Assembly: GCA_019694835.1 (NCBI GenBank)
Contig: JAIBBE010000132.1
Span: 16,702-80,701 of the forward strand
DNA from: Fimbriimonadaceae bacterium
Lineage (GTDB): Bacteria > Armatimonadota > Fimbriimonadia > Fimbriimonadales > Fimbriimonadaceae
Direction of reading: 5' to 3'
Length of the DNA: 64,000 bases
Made by a program: the position numbers and the translations under genes
Part shown: piece after piece, positions 1 to 8,402 of the stretch
How the letters are laid out: each line of letters begins with the position of its first letter
How positions within the stretch are numbered: the stretch's first letter is position 1
The notes under the pieces: generated by a model
Seen by the model: the letters and a program-made list of their open reading frames with translations, nothing else
Database searches by the model: none
What the model was told of the DNA's origin: nothing

Positions 1-16
1 ATGGCGCGGCGCATTT

Positions 17-440
17 TGTGCCTAACAAGGTACGGAACGCCGGACCGCGCGCGTCGTTCGGGAAGGCACATAGCCGAAATGGTAAAGGCATCTGATTGAC
101 TATCAGAAGTATCTGGGTTCGAATCCCAGTTGCTACGAAGCGAAAGAGCGGTCCGTGTAGAGTGAAAGCAGCCTATTTCCCTCGACTTCGGTCAGGAGGG
201 AGCGTGAGGGATCTCGCAAGGTCCTTTGCGTATCGTCGTGAAAGTCCGGTTTGCCTGGTCATGCGGGCTTAGCGGGGGTGAGCAGCCCTCGGCCGATGGA
301 AGCGGCGTAACAGCTCTATGCGATAGAGGGAGCCGAACCTCTGAAAAAAGACGGCGGCTGGGGCGCTTGCCTGGTCACGACGCGAGTCGGGCCCGGCGGA
401 CCGAGCGGCGAATCGATAATGCCGCCAAAGAGCGACCCGG
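17..440 (+). ncRNA. Candidate structured non-coding RNA (unassigned)
   Basis: No credible protein gene lies between 1 and 483. The stretch holds successive short helices: TGTGCCT (17-23) with AGGCACA (64-70); anticodon- and T-arm-like hairpins at 90-129; CCCTC/GAGGG near 179-200; CGCAAGG/CCTTTGCG near 215-230; GGGCT/AGCCC near 265-289; GCCG/CGGC near 293-305; CTCTAT/ATAGAG near 313-328. Purine-rich linkers such as GAAAG join them. This looks like a large folded RNA, but it matches no class I can name with confidence: RNase P, tmRNA, SRP RNA and group I/II introns were considered and not supported. Large phage-type RNAs with embedded tRNAs (GOLLD-like) are a possible analogy. Ends and strand are estimates. 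Confidence 0.3.
64..136 (+). other. tRNA-like element lacking a normal acceptor stem
   Basis: D-arm-like GCC...GGC with a GG-containing loop (73-89), a 5-bp anticodon-like arm TCTGA/TCAGA with loop TTGACTA (nominal GAC, Val), a 5-base variable loop and a perfect T arm CTGGG-TTCGAAT-CCCAG (113-129). The 3' strand TTGCTAC finds no 5' partner in the expected place. Only TAGC (71-74) with GCTA (132-135) pairs, while AGGCACA at 64-70 instead matches TGTGCCT upstream at 17-23. It is therefore either a decayed tRNA or a tRNA-shaped domain of a larger RNA, not a confident tRNA gene. Confidence 0.4.
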
Positions 441-483
441 TCTCGGCCGAAGTCTAGTGCCGAGGCGACCTATTTGGAACGGT

Positions 484-1422
484 TCAGCCGACCGTTTCGG
501 GCGCAGCGACCTTCCGGGCGAAGCGTGCCCCCCACTTCTCCTTCACCATCGCCCACCACGCCGAGACCTCGTCACCGTCATAGAAAGTCACATACATGCT
601 GCACATCGCGAACGCGAAGAGGGGGATATTCATCGAGTACTCGATATAACCATGCATGAGCAGACCCGCCAGAAGTACCCACTTGCGGAAGGGGCGGTAG
701 AAGACGAGGGTGCCCAGCGCGAGTTCGGTGAGCAGAGTCCCGTAGGTGGTGATCGCCAAGACGGGCTGCTCACGCATGAAGCCGGGGATGGGGAAGCGCT
801 CGAACTCACGGAGGAAGGTTGGATACCAAGTCGCCGTGCCGTCGCGCCAGTGACTCCCCTGCCACTTCGCCCAAACCGTCGTTACGTAAATGATCGCGAC
901 TTGGTATTGAACGAGACGCTGCGGCCACATGCTCATTGCTTCGGGGATGGCCGGTGCCATCCCTTTGCGCAGCCTCAACCAATGATCGACCGAGCAAGCG
1001 GCTCCGCTCGGCCCAACCGCCAGATACACGGCGCAAGCCCTAAGCACCGTGTCCCCGCCATGCAGGATGATCGGGTTGCGGTGATGCAGCGACAGAATGC
1101 CAAGGGCCGTGATGATCGAAGCTGGACGCGTAAACAGACCGATCGCGGTAAACAGCGCCGCCAACGTCACCAAGGCATAGAACGCGGCCACGAGGCGCGT
1201 GTCGGTGACCCCGGCGATCAGATCAAAGCGCGGATTGCCCAACCAACGCTCGGCCACTCGCCACGGGACGTATCCGCGTTCGCTGAACCACGCATCGAAG
1301 TCGATGCCGACCATCACGAAGTTAATGAAAATCAGCGAGCCCATGAGCGCTCGAAACAGGCCGAATGCGACCGGCGACCCATAGCCGAACATCCAACGAT
1401 TGAAGTCCTTGAAGACCTTCAT
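484..1422 (-). CDS. HTTM-domain (vitamin K-dependent carboxylase-like) membrane protein
   Basis: Integral membrane protein of 312 residues with about six hydrophobic segments. The HTTM signature (HHRNP...GGD...R) lies near residues 115-130, followed by a WAK-x-x-GSHWRDGT loop. The family resembles the membrane domain of gamma-glutamyl carboxylase; bacterial substrates are mostly unknown and none can be read here. The start at 1422 is chosen because its ATG overlaps the stop codon of the upstream gene (ATGA), a sign of translational coupling; a longer in-frame extension to 1620 would run through that neighbour. It forms a two-gene unit with the membrane-anchored protein at 1419-2057. Confidence 0.8.
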   Translation of the reverse strand: MKVFKDFNRWMFGYGSPVAFGLFRALMGSLIFINFVMVGIDFDAWFSERGYVPWRVAERWLGNPRFDLIAGVTDTRLVAAFYALVTLAALFTAIGLFTRPASIITALGILSLHHRNPIILHGGDTVLRACAVYLAVGPSGAACSVDHWLRLRKGMAPAIPEAMSMWPQRLVQYQVAIIYVTTVWAKWQGSHWRDGTATWYPTFLREFERFPIPGFMREQPVLAITTYGTLLTELALGTLVFYRPFRKWVLLAGLLMHGYIEYSMNIPLFAFAMCSMYVTFYDGDEVSAWWAMVKEKWGARFARKVAAPETVG

Positions 1423-2057
1423 GGACCCGCCTGCTCCTTCACCTTCGCCTGGTCCACGACGTGGGTGTAGTAGTTGTAGATGTTGTAGTCGTCCTTGGGA
1501 GGTGTCGGGTAGTCCGGAATGCGTCGCCAGTGACGCCGGAGGATGACTTTGGCTGGCATCTTCCCTTGCCGCTCGTAAACTTCGAGCGCGATGCGCTGGG
1601 CAAACACGGGCCAGAGCCACTGCTCACTTTCGCTGTGAGCGCGCTCGAGGAACTTGCGGTACCGCTCTTTGATGTACTTCTCGGGAATCGAGTAGTCGTA
1701 TACGCGCGGATACTGGTACAGACCCTTCGTTCCGTCGGCGTACTCGATTTCTGCATCTGCCCAGACATCGAGGTTGCTCGGATTGGGCGCGAACATGTCC
1801 CAGTACTGCCAGAAGCCGGTCTTGGTCAGATACAGCGAGAGCGGCGACTTCTTCAGGTACTGCCGGTTCTTAACGAGGATCCAGTCGGTGCCGAACGGAG
1901 GCGTAGCTGTCTTCAGAAGGGGACTGTCCGGCTCGTCCGACCAAATCTTGAGGCGGTCGGGCGGATCAGGGATCGACCAGAACGTGATGGCGAACATGTG
2001 GAAGAGGACCAAGACCTTGATCCACCACTTGACGCCAGCATCCCTCGCATCCTCCAT
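1419..2057 (-). CDS. Membrane-anchored partner of the HTTM protein (unknown function)
   Basis: A 212-residue protein with one N-terminal hydrophobic segment (about residues 10-27, WWIKVLVLFHMFAITFW) and a polar domain rich in Tyr and Trp. The motif QYWDMFAPNP near residue 84 is of the kind I associate with proteins encoded beside HTTM genes. No enzymatic motif is visible. The domain probably sits outside the cytoplasm next to the HTTM protein. The stop overlaps the HTTM start by four bases. A TAAGAT box lies eight bases before the ATG with no Shine-Dalgarno, so the unit may be transcribed nearly leaderless from here. Confidence 0.7.
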   Translation of the reverse strand: MEDARDAGVKWWIKVLVLFHMFAITFWSIPDPPDRLKIWSDEPDSPLLKTATPPFGTDWILVKNRQYLKKSPLSLYLTKTGFWQYWDMFAPNPSNLDVWADAEIEYADGTKGLYQYPRVYDYSIPEKYIKERYRKFLERAHSESEQWLWPVFAQRIALEVYERQGKMPAKVILRRHWRRIPDYPTPPKDDYNIYNYYTHVVDQAKVKEQAGP

Positions 2058-2146
2058 TGCGTTCGATCTTACCGAACAGCCTTCGCTGGCGCATGTCCTC
2101 GAAAGGGGCTACGAGCGTCTCACTGCGGTCGCAGCCAGCAGGGACT

Positions 2147-3379
2147 TTAGGGCGTCATGTCGAACACCACGACTTCCTGCGTCGCCTGAGAGACCATCGT
2201 GGGTCCGGGGAGGTAGTACTTCTTTCGGTCTGCGTTCGCTGGTCGCCAGACGTGATAGAGCCCAATGTTCCCGCTCTGGCGCACGGTCAAAACCGTAAAG
2301 CCGTAATACGGTGCGCCCATCGCCTGCCACTGAGGGGGTGCGGGCGTACCGGCGAACCAATTCGATTCGAGTTCGCTGCCCGCATTGCCGACGACGAACT
2401 GTTGGATCGTCGTGGTACCTGAAGTAATCGGGTTGGAGGTCCACAGGTGGGCGTGGGCGGCGAGGTAGCAGGCGAACTTGGGCTGCCCGGCGAGGAACGT
2501 CACGAGCTGACTGCTGAGACCCGGGTCGACCGGCAATTCACCCGCGTTCGGCACCCCTGTCAGTGGTCGATGACCCATCATAATGATCGCCTTGGTCTGG
2601 CTGTCCGCAGCAGCCGCGGTGATGTCGGCCTTGATCCAGTTCAGCGGAATCCACGCTGCCGTTTTGTAGTTGGAATTCAAAGGCGAAGTGACCGTATTCT
2701 GAGTGTCGGTATTGACGATCACGAAGTGGATCTTCATCGACTGTCCGCCGATCGTGAAGCTCTGGTCGAAGGAGTAGCTCATCTTCGAATCGTCGAACAT
2801 CAGATTGTCAGCCGGATAGCTGGTTGGGGTCGGGCCGTTGCCGGAGTTCGCGTTGAAGCCGTTGGTCGTCACCCACGACTGCCAGATCGCCTGAGTTGGT
2901 GGGTTTGGAAACTCGCCCGGCTCTCCGCCTCCAGTCGACTGGAGCATCTCGTGGTTGCCCGGAATTCCGATCATCGGCACCGGGATAAGGCTCTTGAACG
3001 CCGACGCCCAGGCGTTGAGCTGGGTCTGGAGGGTGGTGCCGTCATCGATCGCCTCGTTGTCGACAATATCGCCCGCGTTGAAGAGGTAGTTCGGCTTGAT
3101 CGGCACGAGGGTCGAATTGACGAGGTCGGTGAAGGTTTGTTTGAGCTGAGGAACGTTGGCGGTGCTGCCATTTGCCAGCGGGTCCTTCGACTGGTCGCTT
3201 GCGGAGATGCGATTGCAGCCGATGAAGGCGTACGTCGCCAAAAGTGGGTCGCTCGGAGAAGCGAGGGCCTTGTTCAGCAGGTTCGGGTGCGGGTGAACCT
3301 TGGTTTTCGGCGCAGGTTGGGTGGAACTGCCGCCACATCCCATCAAGACGACCGCGAGGGCCCAAAGCAAACTCTTCAT
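2147..3379 (-). CDS. Calcineurin-like metallophosphoesterase, lipoprotein
   Basis: A 410-residue lipoprotein: signal peptide with lipobox LMGC (Cys15) and a short Ser/Pro/Lys linker. Metallophosphoesterase motifs follow in order: GDIVDN (about residue 102), GNHEM (about 141), MGHRPL and AHAHLW towards the C-terminus. The first family motif (D-x-H near the N-terminus) is not seen; the equivalent strand reads FIGCNRIS, so one metal ligand may be replaced. The likely role is an extracytoplasmic phosphatase or phosphodiesterase of unknown substrate. TAGGAT (3386-3391) lies six bases before the ATG and no Shine-Dalgarno is present, suggesting a leaderless transcript. It is a stand-alone gene. Confidence 0.82.
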   Translation of the reverse strand: MKSLLWALAVVLMGCGGSSTQPAPKTKVHPHPNLLNKALASPSDPLLATYAFIGCNRISASDQSKDPLANGSTANVPQLKQTFTDLVNSTLVPIKPNYLFNAGDIVDNEAIDDGTTLQTQLNAWASAFKSLIPVPMIGIPGNHEMLQSTGGGEPGEFPNPPTQAIWQSWVTTNGFNANSGNGPTPTSYPADNLMFDDSKMSYSFDQSFTIGGQSMKIHFVIVNTDTQNTVTSPLNSNYKTAAWIPLNWIKADITAAAADSQTKAIIMMGHRPLTGVPNAGELPVDPGLSSQLVTFLAGQPKFACYLAAHAHLWTSNPITSGTTTIQQFVVGNAGSELESNWFAGTPAPPQWQAMGAPYYGFTVLTVRQSGNIGLYHVWRPANADRKKYYLPGPTMVSQATQEVVVFDMTP

Positions 3380-3490
3380 GGGCCTATCCTACTCCCATCG
3401 ACTGGGTTCAGGTGTCGTTTGGATAAGGCGTAGAGGTCATATGAGTCGTATTGGTCGGCGGCGAATCTCGGTTAAGCGGCAAAATAGGCC

Positions 3491-4888
3491 ATGTCCGACC
3501 CAAACGTCGCTCGACTCCAGGCTTGGCTCGTCGAGCACGAAACCGAGCTCCTCGACACCTACCGCGAACTGCTTCGATTCCCCTCTATCGAATCCGACGC
3601 CGAGCCAGGCGCACCCTTCGGGAAGGAGAACCGGGCTGCGCTGGACTTCATGCTTTCGCTGGGATCGAAGTGGGGGATGACCACCAAGAACCTCGAGGGA
3701 TATGCCGGATACGCGGAGTTTGGGTCCGGAGAACGGCTGGTCATGAGCCTGGGTCACCTCGATGTGGTTCCGGTAGGTCCGGGCTGGAAGCACGGGCCGT
3801 TCGATGCGGACATCGATGAAGGGTATGTCTATGCTCGCGGCGCTGTCGACGACAAGGGTCCGACGATTGCCTCGTTCTTCGCTGCGCGGGCGATCAAGGA
3901 GTGCTTCCCCGAAGTCCCGGCCCGCATCCGCAGCGTTTTCGGATGCGACGAGGAATCGGGCTTCAAGTGCATCGAACGTTATGTCCAGACCGAAGAGGCG
4001 CCGACCTTTGGCATCGCCCCGGACTCGGGCTGGCCGCTCTATCATGCGGAGAAAGGCATCGCGAACTTCGTCGTCGAGGTTGAACCGGTCGAGGGCGAAA
4101 TGGCCTTGCTGGAGATCAACGGCGGCCAACGACCCAACATCGTCATCGATTCGTGTCAAGCCAGAATTCGAGTCGCCGCATCCGCCCGCAAGCACGTCGA
4201 TGAGAAACTCGCTGACAGCTGGGATCGAAATTTGGAGTTCGCCTGGGAAGGAGATGTCCTGAGCATCAAAGCGATCGGCAAGGCCGCCCATGGCTCGGAA
4301 CCGTTCGGCGGCGATTCAGCCGCGATTCGGATCTTCCGATTCCTGAAGGAAATCAGTCCAATCTCGACTGGAAAGGTTTACGACGACTTGTTCGAAACCT
4401 GCCACATCGGAGGCGGCGGACTCGGGATTTCGGGTGCGGATGACGTCAGCAAAGGATTGACCTGCAACGTGGGCATCGTGACCTCGGACAAAGGCCGCAT
4501 TCAGATGACATTCAACGTCCGATACCCGGTGACCTGGAAGGGCAACGATGTTCGAGATCGGGTTCTGCAGGCGCTGACCGAAAAGCCTTACGCCTGTGCA
4601 TTGGCCGACTTCAACGACAGCCCGCCCCTCTACTTCCCCTTGGATCACCCGCTCGTGAAGGCCATTTGCGAGGTCTATGCCGAGGAGTCGGGTGAGAATC
4701 CGAAGCCGGGTGTCATGGGCGGAGGAACCTATGCCCGAGCGGTACCCAACACGGTCAGCATCGGCACCGGCTGGGAAGGCGACGGCCACGCCCACGAAAC
4801 CGACGAGCGGCTGAAGATCGACCATCTTTACAAGATGAGCCGGATCTACGCGCACATCTTGTACCGCTTGGCGACCATGTCTGTGTAA
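3491..4888 (+). CDS. M20-family metallopeptidase (dipeptidase, PepV/ArgE-like)
   Basis: A 465-residue zinc aminopeptidase/dipeptidase. M20 signatures are complete: GHLDVVP (His89, Asp91), AVDDKGP (bridging Asp120/121), DEESG (catalytic Glu154/155) and a C-terminal GHAHETDE His motif; the lid domain lies at about residues 190-330. The closest groups are the long M20 dipeptidases that hydrolyse short peptides in the cytoplasm. There is no signal peptide. CAAAAT ends five bases before the ATG and there is no Shine-Dalgarno, consistent with a leaderless start. The next gene begins ten bases after the stop and may be co-transcribed, though it has its own TAAACT box. Confidence 0.88.
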   Translation: MSDPNVARLQAWLVEHETELLDTYRELLRFPSIESDAEPGAPFGKENRAALDFMLSLGSKWGMTTKNLEGYAGYAEFGSGERLVMSLGHLDVVPVGPGWKHGPFDADIDEGYVYARGAVDDKGPTIASFFAARAIKECFPEVPARIRSVFGCDEESGFKCIERYVQTEEAPTFGIAPDSGWPLYHAEKGIANFVVEVEPVEGEMALLEINGGQRPNIVIDSCQARIRVAASARKHVDEKLADSWDRNLEFAWEGDVLSIKAIGKAAHGSEPFGGDSAAIRIFRFLKEISPISTGKVYDDLFETCHIGGGGLGISGADDVSKGLTCNVGIVTSDKGRIQMTFNVRYPVTWKGNDVRDRVLQALTEKPYACALADFNDSPPLYFPLDHPLVKAICEVYAEESGENPKPGVMGGGTYARAVPNTVSIGTGWEGDGHAHETDERLKIDHLYKMSRIYAHILYRLATMSV

Positions 4889-4898
4889 ACTCACCGCC

Positions 4899-5885
4899 AT
4901 GCCCGATTCCGCCGAAAAGGCGCAGCAATGCGTGGCAGCCGTCGAAGAAGCGATCAGCCGCGCCGTGAAGGCAGCGGGCGGCGACACCACGGCCATCAAA
5001 CCGAACCACCGGGTACCCTTCCATTGGCCCCCGCACCCGGTCGCGCCGAGCTACCACATCATCGAAAGCGACTGGACCGGCGAGGCTTTCGTTGAAGTAG
5101 ATGGCGTTCAGCATCCGATCAAAGTGGCGCGTACACCCTATGGAGTTTTCGGTCGCTGCGACCGCTACTGGGTGGACGCTCGCGGCGAGTCCCTGCACGA
5201 GATGCTTCGGGAGTTGGAAAACCGGTGCGCCCCGCTCCTGGCTCGGCAAAAGATCATCGCCGAGACGCTCGGGCAACCGGGTCGTTTCGGGGGGAGCTTC
5301 TCCGATCTAGGTCCCGCCGATTGGGTTCGGCTGCTGTACTGCGTCGACCGAGATGTGGCCAACGAGGCCCGTTCGCGGATCGAGACCTACGCTAGCTCGA
5401 AGATCTTCGGACCTGCCCTCATCCGGATCCTTCAGGACGATCGACACCCGCATCGACGGATCGCCCAATGGTGCGTCCTCGACCTTTTCGAGGACCTCAG
5501 CAGTTTCTGTCCCGACCCCGAGTCACAGCATCAGGCCATCCTCGCAATCCGCAACCTCATCTGGAACGCCCCGGACGACTACGCGCGGACCATTTACAAA
5601 GCAGGAGTGGTGCTTGGGGGCCATGTCTCGAACGAGCCTGCTGCTGACGCCCTCATCGAGTGCTTCCGCGCGCCGAGCCGGATCGGTCGGCGGAGTGCAG
5701 TTCATGCGTCTTTCCATCTCGCCGAATGGCTTCCTGCGCGACGAGAGCAGATTATTGAGAGCCTGAATTGGGTTGCCGCCAACGATCCCGAACCTGCCAT
5801 GCGTGAGTTCGCGGCATCGATCGCTCGCGACATCCTCGCCGGTGAAGTCGATCACATGATGGAGCCGGTCTTCGACGGGGAGTAG
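4899..5885 (+). CDS. Hypothetical protein with HEAT-like helical repeats
   Basis: A 328-residue cytoplasmic protein not assigned to a named family. Residues 1-120 form an alpha/beta region (FHWPPHPVAPSYHIIESDW; HPIKVARTPYGVFGRCD). From about residue 140 the sequence is alpha-helical with HEAT-like pairs (ALIRILQDDRHPHRRIAQWCVLDLFED; AADALIECFRAPSRIGRRSAVHASF), suggesting a protein-binding solenoid. No catalytic motif is seen. TAAACT (4886-4891), overlapping the stop codon of the M20 gene, lies seven bases before the ATG, so it may have its own leaderless transcript as well as read-through. Confidence 0.6.
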   Translation: MPDSAEKAQQCVAAVEEAISRAVKAAGGDTTAIKPNHRVPFHWPPHPVAPSYHIIESDWTGEAFVEVDGVQHPIKVARTPYGVFGRCDRYWVDARGESLHEMLRELENRCAPLLARQKIIAETLGQPGRFGGSFSDLGPADWVRLLYCVDRDVANEARSRIETYASSKIFGPALIRILQDDRHPHRRIAQWCVLDLFEDLSSFCPDPESQHQAILAIRNLIWNAPDDYARTIYKAGVVLGGHVSNEPAADALIECFRAPSRIGRRSAVHASFHLAEWLPARREQIIESLNWVAANDPEPAMREFAASIARDILAGEVDHMMEPVFDGE

Positions 5886-5916
5886 GTCCAGGGGGAATCC
5901 GCGGTATAACCGCCCA

Positions 5917-6516
5917 GTGAGCCGCTTCTTGATCCTTACATTGCTGTTGGCGGCCGTCGTCCCGGCCCCGGCTGAGCGGCTGATCTTGATTCCCACGGGC
6001 AAGAAGCTGCCTCAGAATGAACTGCGTGGTGAAGTCATGTTCGGAGGGAAGCCAGATTTCACGCAGGGCTTCATCGGCATGGGAATTGGGCTCCAGTTCG
6101 ACGCCGAACTCATTTATGAGCGGTTCTCGCCAAACCCCCAGATAGGCTCGTTCAACTTTTCCTACAACTACATCACACCAGTCACCGATCTCTCACCTGG
6201 GATCAGCGTTGGGGTTCGCGACGCGATGAATCGGACGGCGGATGGCAGAGCCTTCTACCTGGCCACGACCTATCGGGTTGCCAGCGACAGCAACACTCCG
6301 GCCGAGTTTACGCTCGGTGCCGGGACCCAAAGCCTGCGAGGCTTTTTCGTCGGGGCGATGCTGCCACTGGGCGATCGAATCCGCCTGCTGGGCGAACACG
6401 ACAGCTTTCGCTGGACGGCTGGCGTCGAGTTTCGACCCTTCCGAGGAATCTCGCTCAAAGCCCTCTTTCGCCAGGACCGAACGTTCATGAGCGTGGGCTA
6501 CTCCGTCCGCTTTTAG
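5917..6516 (+). CDS. Secreted beta-strand-rich protein (YjbH/outer-membrane-like)
   Basis: A 199-residue protein starting with GTG. A signal peptide (about residues 1-19, ending APA-E) is followed by repeated amphipathic beta-strand segments (GFIGMGIGLQFDAELIYERF; YNYITPVTDLSPGISVGVRD) and a terminal Phe (VGYSVRF), the usual end of outer-membrane barrels. The likely location is the outer membrane or periplasm; no substrate can be inferred. The GTG is preceded at six bases by TATAAC (5905-5910) without a Shine-Dalgarno, so a leaderless start is likely. The stop at 6516 is just before the palindromic operator of the NnrS gene. Confidence 0.6.
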   Translation: MSRFLILTLLLAAVVPAPAERLILIPTGKKLPQNELRGEVMFGGKPDFTQGFIGMGIGLQFDAELIYERFSPNPQIGSFNFSYNYITPVTDLSPGISVGVRDAMNRTADGRAFYLATTYRVASDSNTPAEFTLGAGTQSLRGFFVGAMLPLGDRIRLLGEHDSFRWTAGVEFRPFRGISLKALFRQDRTFMSVGYSVRF

Positions 6517-6522
6517 CGTCGA

Positions 6523-6542
6523 CCTATGACCGAGGTCATAGG
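6523..6542. promoter_or_regulatory. Perfect 20-bp palindrome, probable CRP/FNR-type operator
   Basis: CCTATGACC-GA-GGTCATAGG is a perfect 9+2+9 inverted repeat. Its core can be read as ATGAC-N4-GTCAT (FNR/DNR geometry) or TATGA-N6-TCATA (CRP geometry). Its centre (6532.5) is exactly 41.5 bases before the ATG at 6574; if that transcript is leaderless this is the class II activator position. NnrS genes are commonly controlled by nitric-oxide- or oxygen-sensing CRP/FNR regulators. Confidence 0.6.
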
Positions 6543-6573
6543 AATGGCCAGCCTGACTGGGCATGCTCATCGT

Positions 6574-7938
6574 ATGAGCCAGCGGCCCCTAACGATGCTG
6601 CGAATCGTGCCATCCCCTGCTCCTAACCGGAACGCACGCGCCGATGTTTCGATCTATCGCCCGTTCTTCCTCGCCGGAATCTTGACGGTACTGACGGCAG
6701 GTTGCCTCCTCGGGGCGATTGCCCTGGCCGGGATCGCGCTCAACGGGACGTACACCGCTTCGGCGTGGACGCCGTACATCCTCGCCCACGCGAATTCGCA
6801 GCTCTTTGGATGGGTCGGGTTCTTCATCATGGGTTTTGCGCTGCAGCAGCATGCGCCCTCAATGGCCAAGGCCAAGGTTTTCCATCGCCTCGCGTACACC
6901 TCGCTCGGATTGATGGGCGCCGGAATCGCCTTGCGGTTCGTGGCGGAGCCGATGGCGCGGGTTGACCGTGGGCTTTGGGTACCGGTCGGCGTCGTGGCCT
7001 GCCTGATGCAGTTCGTCGCGGTTCTGCTCTTCCTCTACAACTCTGGAGCCAATCGGCACCGGTCGGGCAAGGGACTCACCTGGCAGACTACGTTCGTCTT
7101 TGCCTCGCTGTTCTGGCTGACGGTTGTCTCGGCGGTGGAACCCGTCGTCTTCGCCATGACCCACCAGGCGAGCGCGCAGGACTCCACCGTTTTCATCGCC
7201 AAGTGGTTCGCGCCCTACCGCGAAACCCAGTTCCTCGGCTTCGTCGCGATGATGGTCTTCGGGGTTTCGCTCACCAAGTTCAGCACCTGCTTTGGCTTCC
7301 GCGCCGCTCTGCCCTCGTGGGGACTGGCGGGGTTCGGGCTATGGACCCTCGGCCTGATCTCTCGCACTACCGGCTGGGTCGTTTACTTCGAATCGGGACT
7401 GGAGTGGGGTCACGGAATCTGGTTCCGGTTGGGCGGCATCTTGCTGGCGCTGGGTGCGGCGTGCGTCGTCGTGTCGCTGGGCGTCTTTGAGCGTTTCAGT
7501 GAGTCTTACCGTTCCCATAAGTTCATCCGGGCCGCGTTTGGGTGGCTCCTCGCGGCCGGTGGACTTCTCGCGCTAGAGCCCTATCACCTGATGGCCATCA
7601 ACGCGCCCTTCTCGCACGCGTTCACCGGCGCGATCCGTCATGCCGTGACGGTCGGATTCATCTCGCAGATGATCGTCGGCGTCAGCTTCCACGTCGCGTC
7701 ACGAATGAACGGAATCGATGATCGGCAGCTCCCGCGACTGTGGACGGTCTTCTGGCTCCTGAACCTCGGCAACGCTGCTCGAGTCGGCCTCGAAATCGCT
7801 ACCGATTACGCGCCTTCCGCGTTCCTGCCGATGGGTGCGACTGGCTTCGTGGAGCTCACGGGTCTTGCGATTTGGGCGGTGACGATGGTCCGAGTGATGG
7901 TTTGGCGGAAGGTGGGGAATGTTGCTTATGCCTGCTGA
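6574..7938 (+). CDS. nnrS: NnrS family haem/copper membrane protein
   Basis: Polytopic membrane protein of about 454 residues with roughly twelve hydrophobic segments. NnrS-type sequences include AHANSQLFGWVGFFIMGFA near the N-terminus and HAVTVGFISQMIVGVSFHV in the second half, with conserved His residues. NnrS proteins protect cells from nitric oxide and nitrosative stress. The frame is open from 6526, but that ATG lies inside the 20-bp palindrome. I prefer ATG 6574: CATGCT (6562-6567) is six bases upstream and the palindrome then falls at -41.5. ATG 6595 is also possible. No denitrification gene is adjacent; fdhA and a CMD-family gene follow. Confidence 0.8.
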   Translation: MSQRPLTMLRIVPSPAPNRNARADVSIYRPFFLAGILTVLTAGCLLGAIALAGIALNGTYTASAWTPYILAHANSQLFGWVGFFIMGFALQQHAPSMAKAKVFHRLAYTSLGLMGAGIALRFVAEPMARVDRGLWVPVGVVACLMQFVAVLLFLYNSGANRHRSGKGLTWQTTFVFASLFWLTVVSAVEPVVFAMTHQASAQDSTVFIAKWFAPYRETQFLGFVAMMVFGVSLTKFSTCFGFRAALPSWGLAGFGLWTLGLISRTTGWVVYFESGLEWGHGIWFRLGGILLALGAACVVVSLGVFERFSESYRSHKFIRAAFGWLLAAGGLLALEPYHLMAINAPFSHAFTGAIRHAVTVGFISQMIVGVSFHVASRMNGIDDRQLPRLWTVFWLLNLGNAARVGLEIATDYAPSAFLPMGATGFVELTGLAIWAVTMVRVMVWRKVGNVAYAC

Positions 7939-7950
7939 TGTCGCCAATTC

Positions 7951-8022
7951 GTACCGCTGGCATCCTCCCGGCTTCCCTGTGCAATCACTCCGCAGGCGGT
8001 GCCGGCAGGATGCCAGCGGTAC
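7951..8022. repeat. Family A palindromic element, copy A1 (72 bp)
   Basis: Begins GTACCGCTGGCATCC and ends GGATGCCAGCGGTAC, 72 bp in all, between the NnrS and CMD genes. The internal part (GTGCAATC...GGCGGTGCCGGCAGG) matches copy A3 inside fdhA, so the copies are homologous over their length and not only at the arms. No T-tract follows the hairpin. Confidence 0.8.
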
Positions 8023-8078
8023 GGCCAGGCAAGCTCCCTGCGAGTCATTTGAACACAACAGATACACTGGCTAAGGAC

Positions 8079-8402
8079 ATGGCACGACTTCCCAAACGCT
8101 ACCAACGCTTCATGACTGAATTCCCCGAGGTCGGCGGGGCTTACGAGGCCTACGGCGAAGCCGTCGGCAAGGCGGGTCCCCTCGACGAGAAGACTCGCTC
8201 GCTCGTCAAACTCGCCATCTCCGTTGGTGCGCGAATGGAGGGAGCGGCCAAGAGCCACGCCCACAAGGCGTTGCTCTCGGGTGCCACCGCCGAGGAGGTT
8301 CGGCACGTCGTGATTCTGTCCGCGCCCACGATCGGCTTTCCGAACATGATGGCGGGCTTGAGTTGGATCGACGATCTCTTGGCCAAGGAAGAGAGCGACT
8401 AA
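8079..8402 (+). CDS. Carboxymuconolactone decarboxylase (CMD) family protein
   Basis: A 107-residue helical protein of the CMD/AhpD-like family (LDEKTRSLVKLAISVGARMEGAAKSHAHKAL, then EEVRHVVILSAPTIGFPNMMAG). The Cys-x-x-Cys pair of peroxidase-type members is absent; the position reads MEGAAKSHAH, so thiol peroxidase activity is unlikely and the reaction is unknown. The ATG at 8079 is chosen over a longer frame that would translate repeat A1. TACACT lies ten bases upstream. The stop overlaps the fdhA stop by three to four bases in convergent orientation. Confidence 0.8.
   Translation: MARLPKRYQRFMTEFPEVGGAYEAYGEAVGKAGPLDEKTRSLVKLAISVGARMEGAAKSHAHKALLSGATAEEVRHVVILSAPTIGFPNMMAGLSWIDDLLAKEESD

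Noticed and set aside
64..136. Functional tRNA-Val (GAC)
   Set aside because: The acceptor strands do not pair, so it is listed only as tRNA-like.
232..320. RNase P RNA or 23S rRNA fragment
   Set aside because: GAAAGTCCGG and GCGTAACAGCTC resemble short parts of these RNAs, but the flanking universally conserved segments are missing.
226..1470. Long open frame antisense to the HTTM gene
   Set aside because: Arg/Pro/Gly-rich composition typical of GC-rich antisense frames, no domain, and it lies opposite a family-supported gene.
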